From NCBI GenBank assembly GCA_022575985.1, contig JAKSXM010000132.1, forward strand, positions 1,612,001-1,676,000: a stretch of DNA of 64,000 nucleotides. The letters run 5' to 3'. The DNA comes from Anagrus nilaparvatae (Eukaryota > Arthropoda > Insecta > Hymenoptera > Mymaridae). The notes below the pieces were generated by a model. It was given only the letters and a program-made list of their open reading frames with translations. It made no database searches and was not told where the DNA came from. The position numbers and the translations under genes are program-made. This document shows positions 27,115-37,489 of this stretch, piece after piece (position 1 is the first letter of the stretch; each line of letters opens with the position of its first letter).

Positions 27115-27900
27115 TTTTAACATGGAGCATGTTTATAGAGAGGTGGTACGTTAAAAATCTGAAAATCAAGGGGGGACGGTTAAATGTGTTCAATTTAAGG
27201 GGATGGGGGCAAACGGGATTTAAAATAATATGGGTTCAGAGACTTTTTATAACTCGGGTTAAGGGACTTGGACTATTTTTTATTCAGGGGCTAAGAATAA
27301 TACGGGTTTAGATAATGAGAATAGTCTGGGCTTAGAATCTGAAAATCTAGTAAAGGCGATAATTAAAAATTATAAAAATAACAAATTTATGCATTATACC
27401 TTATTATTAAAGGAAGTTAATTTTTTTTATCTACATTTATCATAATTGGTAAAATTTAATTCAGATAGTTTCTTAGAGCTAGCTTCTCAAAGTAATACAA
27501 AAAATGGAGTTTAATAGAGTTAAATAGGGCAAAAAAGTGATATGAACGGGTAATATGACCAGAAAATTGGGACAACCAACGATTATAGTACATGTTCACA
27601 GTTTTCAATCATATTATACTCCCTAACCATTATAAGTCCTGAAACCAAAATAAAATTACAATAAATAATTAAATTGAAATTATCCTAACGATAAGACCAT
27701 AAATCTAAAGAATCATCTAAATCCTTAAATCATTATCCACATGTATACGTAAAAGTTGATAATGACCTAATAACTAATATCTAATATCTAAATAAAAATT
27801 ATTCTAAATCCTTACATAAAATTATTCTAAGCCCCTAAATCAAAAATATTCTAAGTCCATTTGACCCACCCTCCCCTCCTGATTTTGGAGCCTTTTTCTC
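27115..27900. repeat. G-rich element related to the 37.3-kb array
   Basis: The start (ACATGGAGCATGTTTATAGA, then AGAGGTGGTAC) matches 37284 onward (ACATGGAACATGTTTATAGG, GGAGGGGGTAC), followed by spaced G-runs (AAGGGGGGACGG, AAGGGGATGGGGGC). The right part, to about 27900, has inverse C-rich pieces (CCCACCCTCCCCTCC) and the word ATTCTAAG/CTTAGAAT in both orientations. It looks like a diverged version of the same element, without the 25-bp minisatellite. The 86-codon open frame at 27051-27311 is a by-product of the repeat. Confidence 0.5.
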
Positions 27901-28009
27901 TCCGTATGAATATTTTCTTAGTAAAAACTTCCAAGTCAGATCCTTTAATTGGGTTGAAGACTTTTTTTTCATAAATATTATATAAATTACCTTAAATTAT
28001 AATCCGTAA

Positions 28010-30065
28010 GTGACTTCGTTAGTTCGTCATTGCCGACGCGTTTCGAAACTAATTAGTTTCAAAAAATAAAACTAACACATAAAAAATAATAAAATAAATA
28101 ACTTTTTTACTGTCACGAATTTTCGTCATTTTGAGCAATCGCTAAGGTAGCCGACGCGACGTGGCACTAAACTTTAAACTTTTAGTATTTATACACACTT
28201 ATATTATTTGTTGATATTATCTTTATTTATTTTTATAGTAAATAATGAGTGGCATTTAAACATTAGCTGATCATTTAATATAAAGTTTTTTTTTTCATTA
28301 TTTTTAAAAACTTTATATATCTCGTACTCCTCTAATGCGTTCATAATATTTCCTTTATCACGTATATGAATAGGTGCTAAATTATTTGTTAGGCTTGTGC
28401 AATTGTGACTTTTACCGATTATATGTTTGGCAAAGTTAGATTTAACATTATCCAGAATTATAAGCGTCCTAGGATTCTTTGGTAGTAAATGTTCTGGAAA
28501 CTTTGCTGCAAAACTTCGTCCTGATTATCCTATGTAGAAACAATCACAGTCATCACAGGTGATCTTTTAAATATCTAATTTTTTATCCAAAGGTAACGGA
28601 GGTCTTTTATTTAGTAATTTCGATAGTTTGTTGTTCGTTCAGAAGCTTATTTGGTAATTAAATTTCTTGAATGTATTTACTAGTGTGAACAGGGTGTAAG
28701 TTTCCGTAAGTTGCTGATATGTATTTGTTTTCAGGTTGTGTCTTGGATTTTTCATGTTTATTTATGAAATGCTATTTATATTATGCTATTGTAACCATTT
28801 ACTAATGCTATGTGTTTTAGTGTGTATATTTCATTGTTATAGTTATGATGATTAAGAGGGACTGTAAGTAATCTATGTACAAAGGCGTGGAAACTTGACA
28901 TTTTTTGAGAAAAAGGGTGATTGGATCAACGAGTATGACTGTGTTCGTGGCTGTAGGTTTCCTATATATATTAAAATCAAATTTTTGATATTAAATAAAA
29001 ATATTCGATTTTCGAGCTAACAATTATTTCCTTTATTTTTTCAATAAATTGCCCACGTTTCGAAGACTTTTAGTCTTCATTATCAAGGTTAAAAATTTAC
29101 AATATTTAACAATTTTATAAAAATTTTTTATATTAATAATTTTATATTTAATATTTTTTATATTAACAATTTTATATTTAAAATTAACTTTACCTTATTA
29201 AATATTATTAACTAAAGAATATATAATATTCTTCGCTGAGTAACGATCTTATACTAATCTTTGACTCTTTAAAACAATTTGTTCAAGTGCTAGATTTTTT
29301 TGCGCGTAGGAACATAATATAAACAAAATATAAAGATTGTAAGTCTAACATAAATTTTTTAACAATTATTTTTTGTGAATTTTTGGATGTTTTTTGACAC
29401 AGTGATATCTAGAAAATTTATGCTGTTATTCTCTTCCACTTTCAATATAAATTGAATGTTATTATTAATACTATTTAGATATGATTTCAGGTTGTCTAGT
29501 TGCCGAACCGTGCCATTGAATATTATGAATGTATTGTATCATCCACATAGCGCGAATAATGTATTATTTTCATATTAAATCTGTTATTGCCAGAAAAAAT
29601 ATATTTATTCTGATAGTCATTTAAATATATGTCCGCTAGAAATCCTGAAAGTGGAGAGCCCATGGCTAGACCTTCGTTCATGATGTAATATTTAGAATTA
29701 AAGGTGAAATAGTTTTAGGATAGAACCAACTTTAGTAACTCGATAATTTCATCAATTTCGTCCACCTTAAAAGTATTATTTTGTTCTAAGCGGTTTCGTA
29801 GGATCTCAAAGGTTTCATTTACAGGGACTTTTGTGAATAAGTTCACTATGTCAAACGATGCAATTTTATATAATTTTTTTATTTCTGTTTCTTTTATACA
29901 GTTTATAAATTCGAAACTATTTTTTATACTATGATTATTGTTTAAAGTTATATTAGATGTCCGAAAATCTCATAATTTTTCTCTGTTTTGTAAGAAGCAG
30001 TTTTACGGTTGAATCGGTATACCATCTTTATGTTTTTTACACATAAAGACACCAATCAAACATAA
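28010..30065 (-). pseudogene. Decayed Penelope-like element (RT + GIY-YIG endonuclease)
   Basis: Read on the minus strand from about 30060 down, the sequence keeps Penelope-type reverse transcriptase landmarks: a KKHKDGIPIQP-like start, the catalytic motif A region SFDIVNLFTKVP (29831-29865), EGLAMGSPLSGFLADIYL (about 29640-29685), and the RYVDD active-site box (29534-29553). It then gives INFLDITV, and after an interruption NIYRKPT, and a GIY-YIG endonuclease part with CDDCDCFYIG (28521-28560). Several stops and frameshifts are present, including a stop replacing the residue just after FYIG and a frameshift after the YVDD box. A foreign terminal repeat (28985-29385) splits the reading frame. 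It is a dead copy; the 5' end and exact borders are not seen. Confidence 0.85.
28985..29385 (-). mobile_element. Penelope-type terminal repeat inserted into another Penelope element
   Basis: This block interrupts the Penelope reading frame between its LDITVS and FDFNIYRKPT parts. TCAAAAA occurs at both junctions, consistent with a short target duplication. Its sequence (TTATGTTCCTACGCG, AATCTAGCACTTG, AGATTAGTATAAGATCGTTA, then GAAGACT..AGTCTTCGAAACG) is shared with 41635-41885 and, inverted, with 62430-62700. It carries no coding sequence and is best read as a solo Penelope pseudo-LTR or a non-autonomous derivative. Confidence 0.7.
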
Positions 30066-30308
30066 TTGTATTTAAATAAATATTATTTCTAAAAAAAGGA
30101 CAAAATATAGATTTTGACCTTGTATTCAGTTATATACACAAGATAGTGCATACATAAAAAGGTCAAATCTCGTGATTTAAAACACAGTTTTAGAAAATAT
30201 ACTTTCTCTAAAAATAAATTTATAATTTTCCTACTTTGACATGCAAATATCAACATTTTATAATATAATATCGATTATTATTGTTATACTACTATTTTAT
30301 TTCACTCT

Positions 30309-30316
30309 TCCCCGTT
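30309..30316. repeat. Left 8-bp target duplication of hAT element
   Basis: TCCCCGTT directly before the TAGAGGTGG terminus. It is repeated exactly at 31526-31533. Confidence 0.9.
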
Positions 30317-31525
30317 TAGAGGTGGACGATACGAGACGATACCGAGACTTTAGGCTTGTCTCGTCTCGGTATCGGAAATTTCGAAATTTTGCAGTCTCGT
30401 CTCGGTCTCGTCTCGGTCTCGTCTCGATCTCGTCTCGTTTTCGAGAAAGTCTCGAAAAAATTAAAGTTTTTCTTCAGGAAAATTATAAAAATAAAATTTT
30501 CAACTATTTATATATAAACAATTACAAATTTATAAATTCCTGTGAGACTAAAGCGTCCTCTGAGCTGAGTTTCTTTTATGGCTAATAAAATAACCTGACA
30601 ATTTTTATCAAGCAGTTATTCTTTTGTAAAATTATAGATAAAAAAATATTGTTTTTGATTAAAATTGTATACACTTGAAAAAAAATTTTTTATCTGCAAT
30701 AAATTACTGTAACGTATTTTTAAGATTTAAAATAATAATGTTTCTAAATTATCTTTGACGGTTGATTATTATTGATATTATTTGATGGTTGGTTAGCTGA
30801 TCATAAAACTAAATCCTTTTATGGAATAACAGCCCATATTTTATTGATGAACACTGGATTTTACGTTCAATAACTTTAGATTTTATACTATCAGCTAGGA
30901 GCCAAACATTCAGGAATAGTATATTACGACCCATGGCCAGAAAAATAAAGAATGGCCCAAATCGCAGGTAAATTACTTTCCGAGGCGAAGCCGAGGATGG
31001 TAAACTGCGATTTGGGGCATTCTTTTTTTATGGCCCAGGGTCGTATACGATTTTTCTGCATCAGTGTCGAGAAAACACGTCTTTGCCGGACTAGCAGCAG
31101 CCGGGAAATACGTGCTTTTTGGCCGCTGACCAGAAAAAGATTTAGCCCATATACTTTTTCAAGCCTTAAAAGATTATGAGATCGAGGGGATAATTCAAGG
31201 TATCACTGTTAATAATGTATCATCAAATAAAACTTAATGTTTAAAAAAATTTATGCAGTGATAAATCAAAGAAAACTATAATTATAAATATTTTTTAAGT
31301 ACACAGTCTTAATAAAAATATTAATTTTAATGCTTATTGTAAAAATTTAAATTAACTAAATGTATTAATAACTTTTTTTTCGAGACGAGACTTCCCGAGA
31401 GTCTCGATATGAATGTCTCGTCTCGTCCCGAATTTTCTACAAATGCTCTCGTCTCGGTCTCGTCTCGATTTCGAGACGAGACCGAGACGAGACCGATACT
31501 GGTCTCGCAGTCTCGTCCACCTCTA
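30317..31525. mobile_element. Non-autonomous hAT element with CGAGAC-repeat ends
   Basis: A 1209-bp element with termini TAGAGGTGGACGA and its inverse, flanked by a perfect 8-bp duplication TCCCCGTT, the target length of hAT transposases. Both subterminal regions are arrays of GTCTCGTCTCG / CGAGACGAGAC words (30340-30455 and 31380-31510), which can pair with each other and may serve as transposase binding sites. The interior is A/T-rich, has no transposase, and holds a nested foldback MITE at 30925-31055. The 114-codon open frame at 30241-30585 is produced by the left array and is not a gene. Confidence 0.9.
30925..31055. mobile_element. Foldback MITE, CCAAATCGCAG family, best copy (nested)
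   Basis: About 130 bp, almost fully self-complementary: TACGACCCATGGCCAGAAAA, AGAATGGCCCAAATCGCAG, CCGAGGCG | AAGCCGAGG, CTGCGATTTGGGGCATTCT, TGGCCCAGGGTCGTA. It lies inside the hAT element, so it inserted later. Related copies are at 10660-10800, 11485-11620 and, as a half, 33388-33455. Confidence 0.8.
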
Positions 31526-31533
31526 TCCCCGTT
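31526..31533. repeat. Right 8-bp target duplication of hAT element
   Basis: TCCCCGTT directly after the CCACCTCTA terminus, identical to 30309-30316. Confidence 0.9.
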
Positions 31534-31775
31534 TTGTTAAATTTTAAAGACTTTTAAAATTATTTAACACGATTATTTTTTTTTTTTAATTATAAAACAT
31601 AAAAATTAACGACTAAAATTCAATGTAATTGATATATTTATTCCAACGACATTCGTTATTTTCGTGCATCTTAAAAAACATTAATTTATTTTTTCCACGT
31701 GCAAAATTTTTTATAATTTATTCATTTATTAAATCTATATTCATTTAACAGTTAAACAATTGAAAAAAAACAAAA

Positions 31776-34700
31776 ATGAAAATATTTAATTTATCATTTT
31801 TTACAAAAATATTTTTAGTATTACAAATCTTACTAATATTTCGTAAAGTAAGAAATCACAAAATATTAATCTTTTTTTTTCAATTTAAACGAATTTATTT
31901 TCTTTTTTTTATTTGCAAATTAATTATTAATATCAATGAAAATAAAGAAATTCAATAAAATTTTTTAATTATGTATTTTAGACATGGTCACTTCAAAATG
32001 GAGTATCTAGTCCAGAGGTAAGAATTAATAAAACTTATTAAATATTGAATTTTCAATCGAGTATTTATTTTATAAATATTAATTAAAATATTGTTGCATA
32101 ATTAATGTATAACCTTACAATCTGTATTTTGCTCTCATTTTCACTCGCTTTTAAATTTAAGTCTTTATTTACTTGAAATCAAATATTTAAAAATTTTTCA
32201 TCTTTTAAATAAAATAAGAGTTTATTTTTATAACAGGGGACTCCAAACACGCAGAATCAAAACTTAATGCAAATTGGGTCAAATTTAGTTCCAGCTACAT
32301 CAAATAGCCAGCCAATTATTTCAAATGCATCGCCTGATGCATCTAATCAAAATCCTATAATGCCAAATAATCAATTAATTATGGCAAATCCAACTCCAAC
32401 AAATTCCAATGGATCAATGGTAAATTCTGTACCAAGTATACCCAATCAAGTGCCAATAACATCAAACAATCAGCCAGCTATATCGAATGGAACTCCAGGA
32501 ATGTTAAATAGTCAACCAAATATTTCAAATTCAGTACCTGTAATTTCAAACAATCAGCTGAATTTTTCAAGTCCACAGCCAAACTCGCAAAACGCTGCAC
32601 CAACTGTATCAAATAGCCAGCAAGTTATGGGATATTCTTCACCATTAATGTCAAGCCAATCGTCATTTGTTCCAAATAATCAGGCAGTTATCCAAAATCC
32701 TGGTTTATCAAATCAAATTCCAATGATCCAAAATAATCAGGGTTTTATACCGAACAATGGTCAGATTACTCCAAACCAAGTTTCCATGATGCCTAATAAT
32801 CCGGCAATGACGCCTAATTTTGGTCAAACTATACCAAATAATCAAGCAGTTATTCAAAATCCTGGGACATCAAATCAAATTCCAATTAATCATAACAATC
32901 AGGGTTTTACAATAAACACTGGTCAGATTATTCCAAGTAATCAAGTAATTATGACAAATGCTGGTCCAATGATCTTGAACCCAATGCAAATAGCATCAAA
33001 TCCCTTACAAATCCAACCCAACGTGGTGGTAAGTAATAAGAATTAAAATACCTTTATTTTATTGTATTTTTAGAGGGAAATTACACATATGAATTTAATT
33101 AATTTACTACATTTTATATACTCTGATATGTTTCTTAGAATTTTTGTATATAGCCTTGAACAACAATTAATACTAAAAATTATTATTAATAGCAGACAGC
33201 CCAAGGTTCAGAAAATAAAAACAAGGTAAAATTGATAAAATTAAAATTATTAAGTAAATATATAAATTTTTAAATAATAATAATATTATGACTTTTAATT
33301 TCTTTAAGAAAAAAGGTTTCTGGAAAAGACTGGTAAGATTTTAATTATTTCATTTTTCTCGCAACTGGTAAAAAATGCTCCATAAAAAAAAGAATGCTCC
33401 AAATCACAACTTATGTGCGTGGGCCATTCTTTATTTTATTTCTGGGCACGGAATCACAATATTCTATTTTTTCACTAATTGCTCTGTGTAAAATTTTTAT
33501 AAATTTCACTAATTGCTCTGTGTAAAATTTTTATAAATTTTTATAACATGGAAAAAATTTTCACAGAGTGGATTTAAAATAATTTTGAATAGGTAGTTGT
33601 CTATAGAAAATTAAACTAATCACACGAAATATTAACAAAAAATTTAAAGTCATAATAAATATTGCATCATAAAAGACATGTTTTTAATTTAAATTATTTG
33701 TTAAAAAATAAATATAAATAAAAGGGATATGGTATCCAAGTCACTGATTAAAAAACTTTAAAAAATTTTTAAATAAATAATTTAAAATTTATTTATTTAA
33801 ATTACCTTTATCCGTCAAGTGAATTCATTTTTTTGTCGATTACGACATGTTTCGGAACATGTGTTCCGTCATCAGGTGTTCAAAATATTAAAATTAAAAT
33901 TTGATGTTCACATTAATTTGATGTAAAGCACTACACAAAAATAAAAAACACAATTACATATTTTCACGTTTTCACGAGGTGCGCACCTTATGGTACCCGA
34001 TTGTACACTGAATTTACTTTAGATTTTGTTCTTTGTTTACATATTAAATTTTAAATTTATTATTATTTTAATTTTATTTTTTTTTTTGATATTTTAAACA
34101 ACTTTTCTGAATTTTAAGGCATTAACTTGATTTTTTAAGCAAAAATAAAAAGAAATTAAAGCAGAGCTTTTACATTATTTAAATATAAATTATTTTAAAG
34201 TATATAAAACAATTATTGAATTTTAGTGATTAACTTGAAATTACCAGTGATTATAAAAAAAAATCTAAAGAAACAAATCTGATAGAGTATTTAAAGTATT
34301 TGAAATATTGTAACATGATAAAAAACCAGCACGACAATGCGTCGTTAAACTTTTTTAAAAGAACGTCATTTACATTTAATGCCAAAAACCGTCGTCTTTA
34401 TGCATAGTTAAAAAAAATTTTAGCAAAAAAAAAACTTTGTACTTTTAAGTAAAAAAGTTTGTTTTAAATTTAACAAAAAAAAATGTTTAAAAAGAACCCA
34501 TGTAAATTACACAAAAGATGAAATCCAGCCAAAAAAAGTATAATTTTTTTTTTTACAGGGATCGGTAAGATAATATTTACAGTACTTTGTATAATAGTAT
34601 AGGTAAAAATTTTATAATTATATTTATTTTTACATATAAAAGTATTTAATTTTTTTTTGTTTTTTTGTTAACCATGAAAAGAGTCAATTTTGTTAATCAA

Positions 34701-35348
34701 AAATTTAATAAATTTATTTTTAGAAAATTAAAAGGAAAGGTTATAAATGGGTGATAAAAGGTGCTTTGAAAGGTGTTGCTCTAGCTGTTATCTTATAAAA
34801 AAGTAACATTATTTATTAATTTTGATGTAGGTAATTTTCATTTTTTATAAAATTTTCAATAAAATGAACAAAATTAACAAAGACGGTAATAAAAAATCTT
34901 TCTATAAACAACTACCCACTATCGAAAATGAGTTATTGTTAATTATGTATTTAAAAAAATTATTTATTCTTACAGGGTTCGGTAAGTTGAAATAAAATTT
35001 AGCTTAAATTTAGTTTTCCTTAAAGGTAAATATGTTAATTTTTCAATTTTTTAAAAATATTAATATATTTTTACGTCTTGGGTCAAATACGTAATTTACT
35101 CTAGAAACATTCATTATTATCCATGAAAAGGCTACACTGTAAAAATATATTGATTGAAATTTTAGAAATAAATTATTAAAATAGCAATCAATCCTTTTTT
35201 TTTCTCAGTAATTTAAAAAAAAACTTATTTTGACATTTTAAATATTTTGTAACGGCAATTTTTTTTAATTATTTAGAGAACTTGGAATTGGCTGAAAAAA
35301 AGATGGACTAAAAATGTTGAACCAAGTATCGAAGATTTATTGGAATAA
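31776..35348 (+). CDS. Secreted Asn/Pro/Ser/Gln-rich repeat protein with very short exons and alternative C-termini
   Basis: Spliced model, every junction phase 0 with GTAAGA/GTAAGT-type donors (exon 4 GTAAAA): 31776-31847 (24 aa, hydrophobic signal peptide MKIFNLSFFTKIFLVLQILL), 31982-32017 (12 aa), 32237-33028 (264 aa), 33193-33225 (11 aa), 33309-33332 (KKGFWKRL), then a two-codon exon (Gly-Ser) and a tail. The large exon repeats a unit of about 12 residues of the form N-x-x-P-x-x-S/P-N and holds two longer copies of a block starting NNQAVIQNPG. Two tails follow: 34559-34564 + 34724-34798, and 34976-34981 + 35277-35348, giving about 345 and 344 aa. The protein should be exported; the neutral repeat part is followed by a short basic end rich in Lys, Arg and Trp. 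I do not recognise the family. The design (signal peptide, tiny symmetric exons, fast-changing repeats) is like venom, saliva or other effector-type secreted proteins, which is inference only. Confidence 0.65.
33388..33455. mobile_element. Half copy of CCAAATCGCAG MITE in intron
   Basis: GAATGCTCCAAATCACAACTT and the following GGGCCATTCTTTATTTTATT, TCTGGGCACGG match the arms of the family in shortened form. It lies in the intron after the KKGFWKRL exon. Confidence 0.4.
33790..34060 (-). mobile_element. Penelope-type terminal fragment with hammerhead-like core
   Basis: On the minus strand 33875-33849 reads CTGATGA, a perfect 7-bp stem (CGGAACA/TGTTCCG), then AAAC, so CTGATGA and GAAAC flank stem II as in hammerhead ribozymes of Penelope-like elements. 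The following ATGTC gives a minimal stem III and a GTC cleavage-type triplet, but stem I pairs poorly. The block is inside the large intron of the repeat-protein gene. Its borders are approximate. Confidence 0.5.
34559..34798 (+). CDS. Alternative terminal cassette 1 of the repeat-protein gene
   Basis: A 6-nt exon GGATCG (Gly-Ser) between TTTTTTACAG and GTAAGATAAT, then, 159 bp on, a terminal exon 34724-34798 after TTTATTTTTAG. The tail is 24 residues, KIKRKGYKWVIKGALKGVAL plus AVIL and a stop. It is basic at the start and hydrophobic at the end, like a membrane-active peptide, though no function is shown. If splicing uses this acceptor, translation ends before cassette 2. Confidence 0.6.
34976..35348 (+). 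CDS. Alternative terminal cassette 2 of the repeat-protein gene
   Basis: A second 6-nt exon GGTTCG (again Gly-Ser) between TTCTTACAG and GTAAGTTG, then terminal exon 35277-35348 after TTATTTAG. The tail is 23 residues, RTWNWLKKRWTKNVEPSIED then LLE and a stop: a basic Trp-rich start and an acidic end. It repeats the layout of cassette 1 with unrelated-looking tail sequence, so it arose by duplication with fast change or by separate recruitment. AATAAA-like signals follow from about 35434. Confidence 0.6.
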
Positions 35349-36198
35349 AATGAAGCAAAAAAAAAGTTAATTAACAAAAATTTTCTCTATTGTATTAAAA
35401 ATATAATGAAAAAACTGTAAAAAAATTCTCTAACAATAAAAAAATGTCAAAAATATAATTTTTCTAATCATTTATAACACACAATTACAAATTCACCTCA
35501 CAAAATCATTTTTTATCATAAAGTAAAAAAATAAAATTTACATACTCTTAAAATTGACACACGTTAAAAAAAAAATAAAATCAGATTGAAATAGGAAAAA
35601 ATTGCTTGACACTTTTACTAATAAAAAAAAAAAATTAGTATTGTCAAGGCTTACTCACACAGAAGTAATAATCTGCTCCTTAAAAAATATATATAAAAAC
35701 CACATTTTTACCAAGGTACATATTTACTAAAGAGATTAAAGCACGTTGATAGAGATGTCTTGTGTATATTTTTTTTAAGCTTATCATAATCAAAATCCTA
35801 AATTGATTTTACGAAAATTTACATGAATTTTTCTTTTTTTTATTATGTTTGCAAAGTAAAATTAAATTAAATAAAAAAATGTTGAAAAATAAATTTTTGC
35901 CAGGAAACATAAGCTTCAAAATAAATTATTACTCCTGTCTCTTTCTTTTTTATGTGAATTTGGTAATAAAAAATAGCTATATATAAAAAAATAGCTATTT
36001 GTAAAAAAAAAATAAGCGAATGTGTACTAAAAACTTGAAGAAAATAAAGTTTTAGTAATAAAAGGGTATATAGTAAGCATAGTAAGACATTTAAATAGAG
36101 TGTAAGGATTACCACAACAATTTTTTTTATTAGAAAATTTCAATCTTTTAACTATACTTATTTTAGTAACTGTTGGTACTGTGCTCATTTCAGTTTAA
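35349..36198. other. 3' flank of repeat-protein gene, A+T-rich
   Basis: Poly-A-signal-like words near 35434 and 35520, then A/T-rich sequence. The minus-strand open frame at 35867-36115 is low-complexity and not supported as a gene. Confidence 0.5.
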
Positions 36199-36942
36199 GG
36201 TGTTACAATACTAAAAATTTATGATAACAGAAATGAATGAAACTAAATATTATATAAAATATACAGATAAAGTTTTTAAGAAATGAAATCTTTTACAACT
36301 TTGGTTGCCTAATTATTATTTAATCAAGAAAAAAGTGTAGGTAGTTTAACATTGCTCTTATGGAAAATGTTATGACATTATTAATTAATGATGTTAATTA
36401 ATATCATCTTTGGAGCTTGTGAAATGTATGATTGCGATTACACAGATTAATGAAACTTAAATAATATGCTAAATAAAAGCTCAAAGATTATATTTCCAAT
36501 TTGTTTTACTTGTTTCATTGCATAATTATTAAATAATCCTTTTCTTAAAAAGGACATGTTGATCGCAACAGTAACTATGTACATTGTTATAGCTAAAGAG
36601 CCATTCTGATTGGCTCATACAAATTTCATTGTCAATAGGTTAAAATTAATTGTTTTATTGTTTATATTATGTTTTTATTATTTTTGAGGTTAGTTATAGT
36701 ACGTCGTGTAGTTGATATGAATAAAAAAATTAAAGTAAGAATAAATTTTGGTAATTAAGAAAATAATAAAGGTTGAAAGTTATAAATCATTCTGCGCGCG
36801 ACGCAGAAAGAAAAATAAAAAGTATGTAAATAACCTAATACTATACTAATCATATACGATTTTACATATTATGTATGTAACGTCGATAATTCAGAAATCG
36901 AAAAAAATACAAACAAAATGGCGGCTTTAGTATTGTAACACC
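36199..36942. mobile_element. TTAA-flanked non-autonomous element
   Basis: The 744-bp element starts GGTGTTACAATACTAAA and ends with the exact inverse, TTTAGTATTGTAACACC. TTAA lies directly outside each end (36195-36198 and 36943-36946), the target duplication used by piggyBac-type transposases. It has no transposase. A stretch of about 150 bp inside it (36571-36725) is repeated at 49283-49440. Confidence 0.75.
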
Positions 36943-37303
36943 TTAAAGTCACTTTCAAAATTTTCTAAATATTGACAGAATATATAATTGATATATATTT
37001 GTACTTTTTTAAAAATTAAAAACATTCATTATCATTGGGCATTTTTAAAATTCTTAAATATTATTTTATAATTTTATATTACATAAAGACTAGATTTTTA
37101 AAATTTTCCGATAACTAAATCTAGTTATATAAATTTTCAACACACCAAAAACTCCACCAGGAGTTGCAAAGAGTTCCATAGAGTTTTGCTATTTTATTCG
37201 CAACAAATGGTCAGGTTCACTACTACCATCTTATAATTTAAATTTATTTTATTACTATTAAGAACAGACTTTATTTCTTATTAACATGGAACATGTTTAT
37301 AGG

Positions 37304-37475
37304 GAGGGGGTACTTCAGAACTGGAAAATTAAGGGGGGGGGGGTCAAATTTGTCCTTTTTAAGGGGGGGGGGGGGTCAAATATGTCCTTTTTAAGGGGGG
37401 GGGTCAAATATGTCTTTTTTAAGGGGGGGGGGGTCAAATTTGTCCTTTTTAAGGGGGGGGGTCAAATGGGACTTA
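37304..37475. repeat. G-tract tandem repeat
   Basis: Five units of about 33 bp, each a run of 8 to 12 G followed by TCAAAT(T/A)TGTC(C/T)TTTTTAA. The regular G-runs on one strand are a strong candidate for G-quadruplex or R-loop formation. The 68-codon frame through it (GGGVKFVLFK repeats) is an artefact of the repeat. Confidence 0.9.
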
Positions 37476-37489
37476 GAATATTTTCGATT

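Noticed and set aside
30241..30585. 114-codon frame with Arg/Ser-rich middle
   Set aside because: It is created by the CGAGAC array at the left end of the non-autonomous hAT element.
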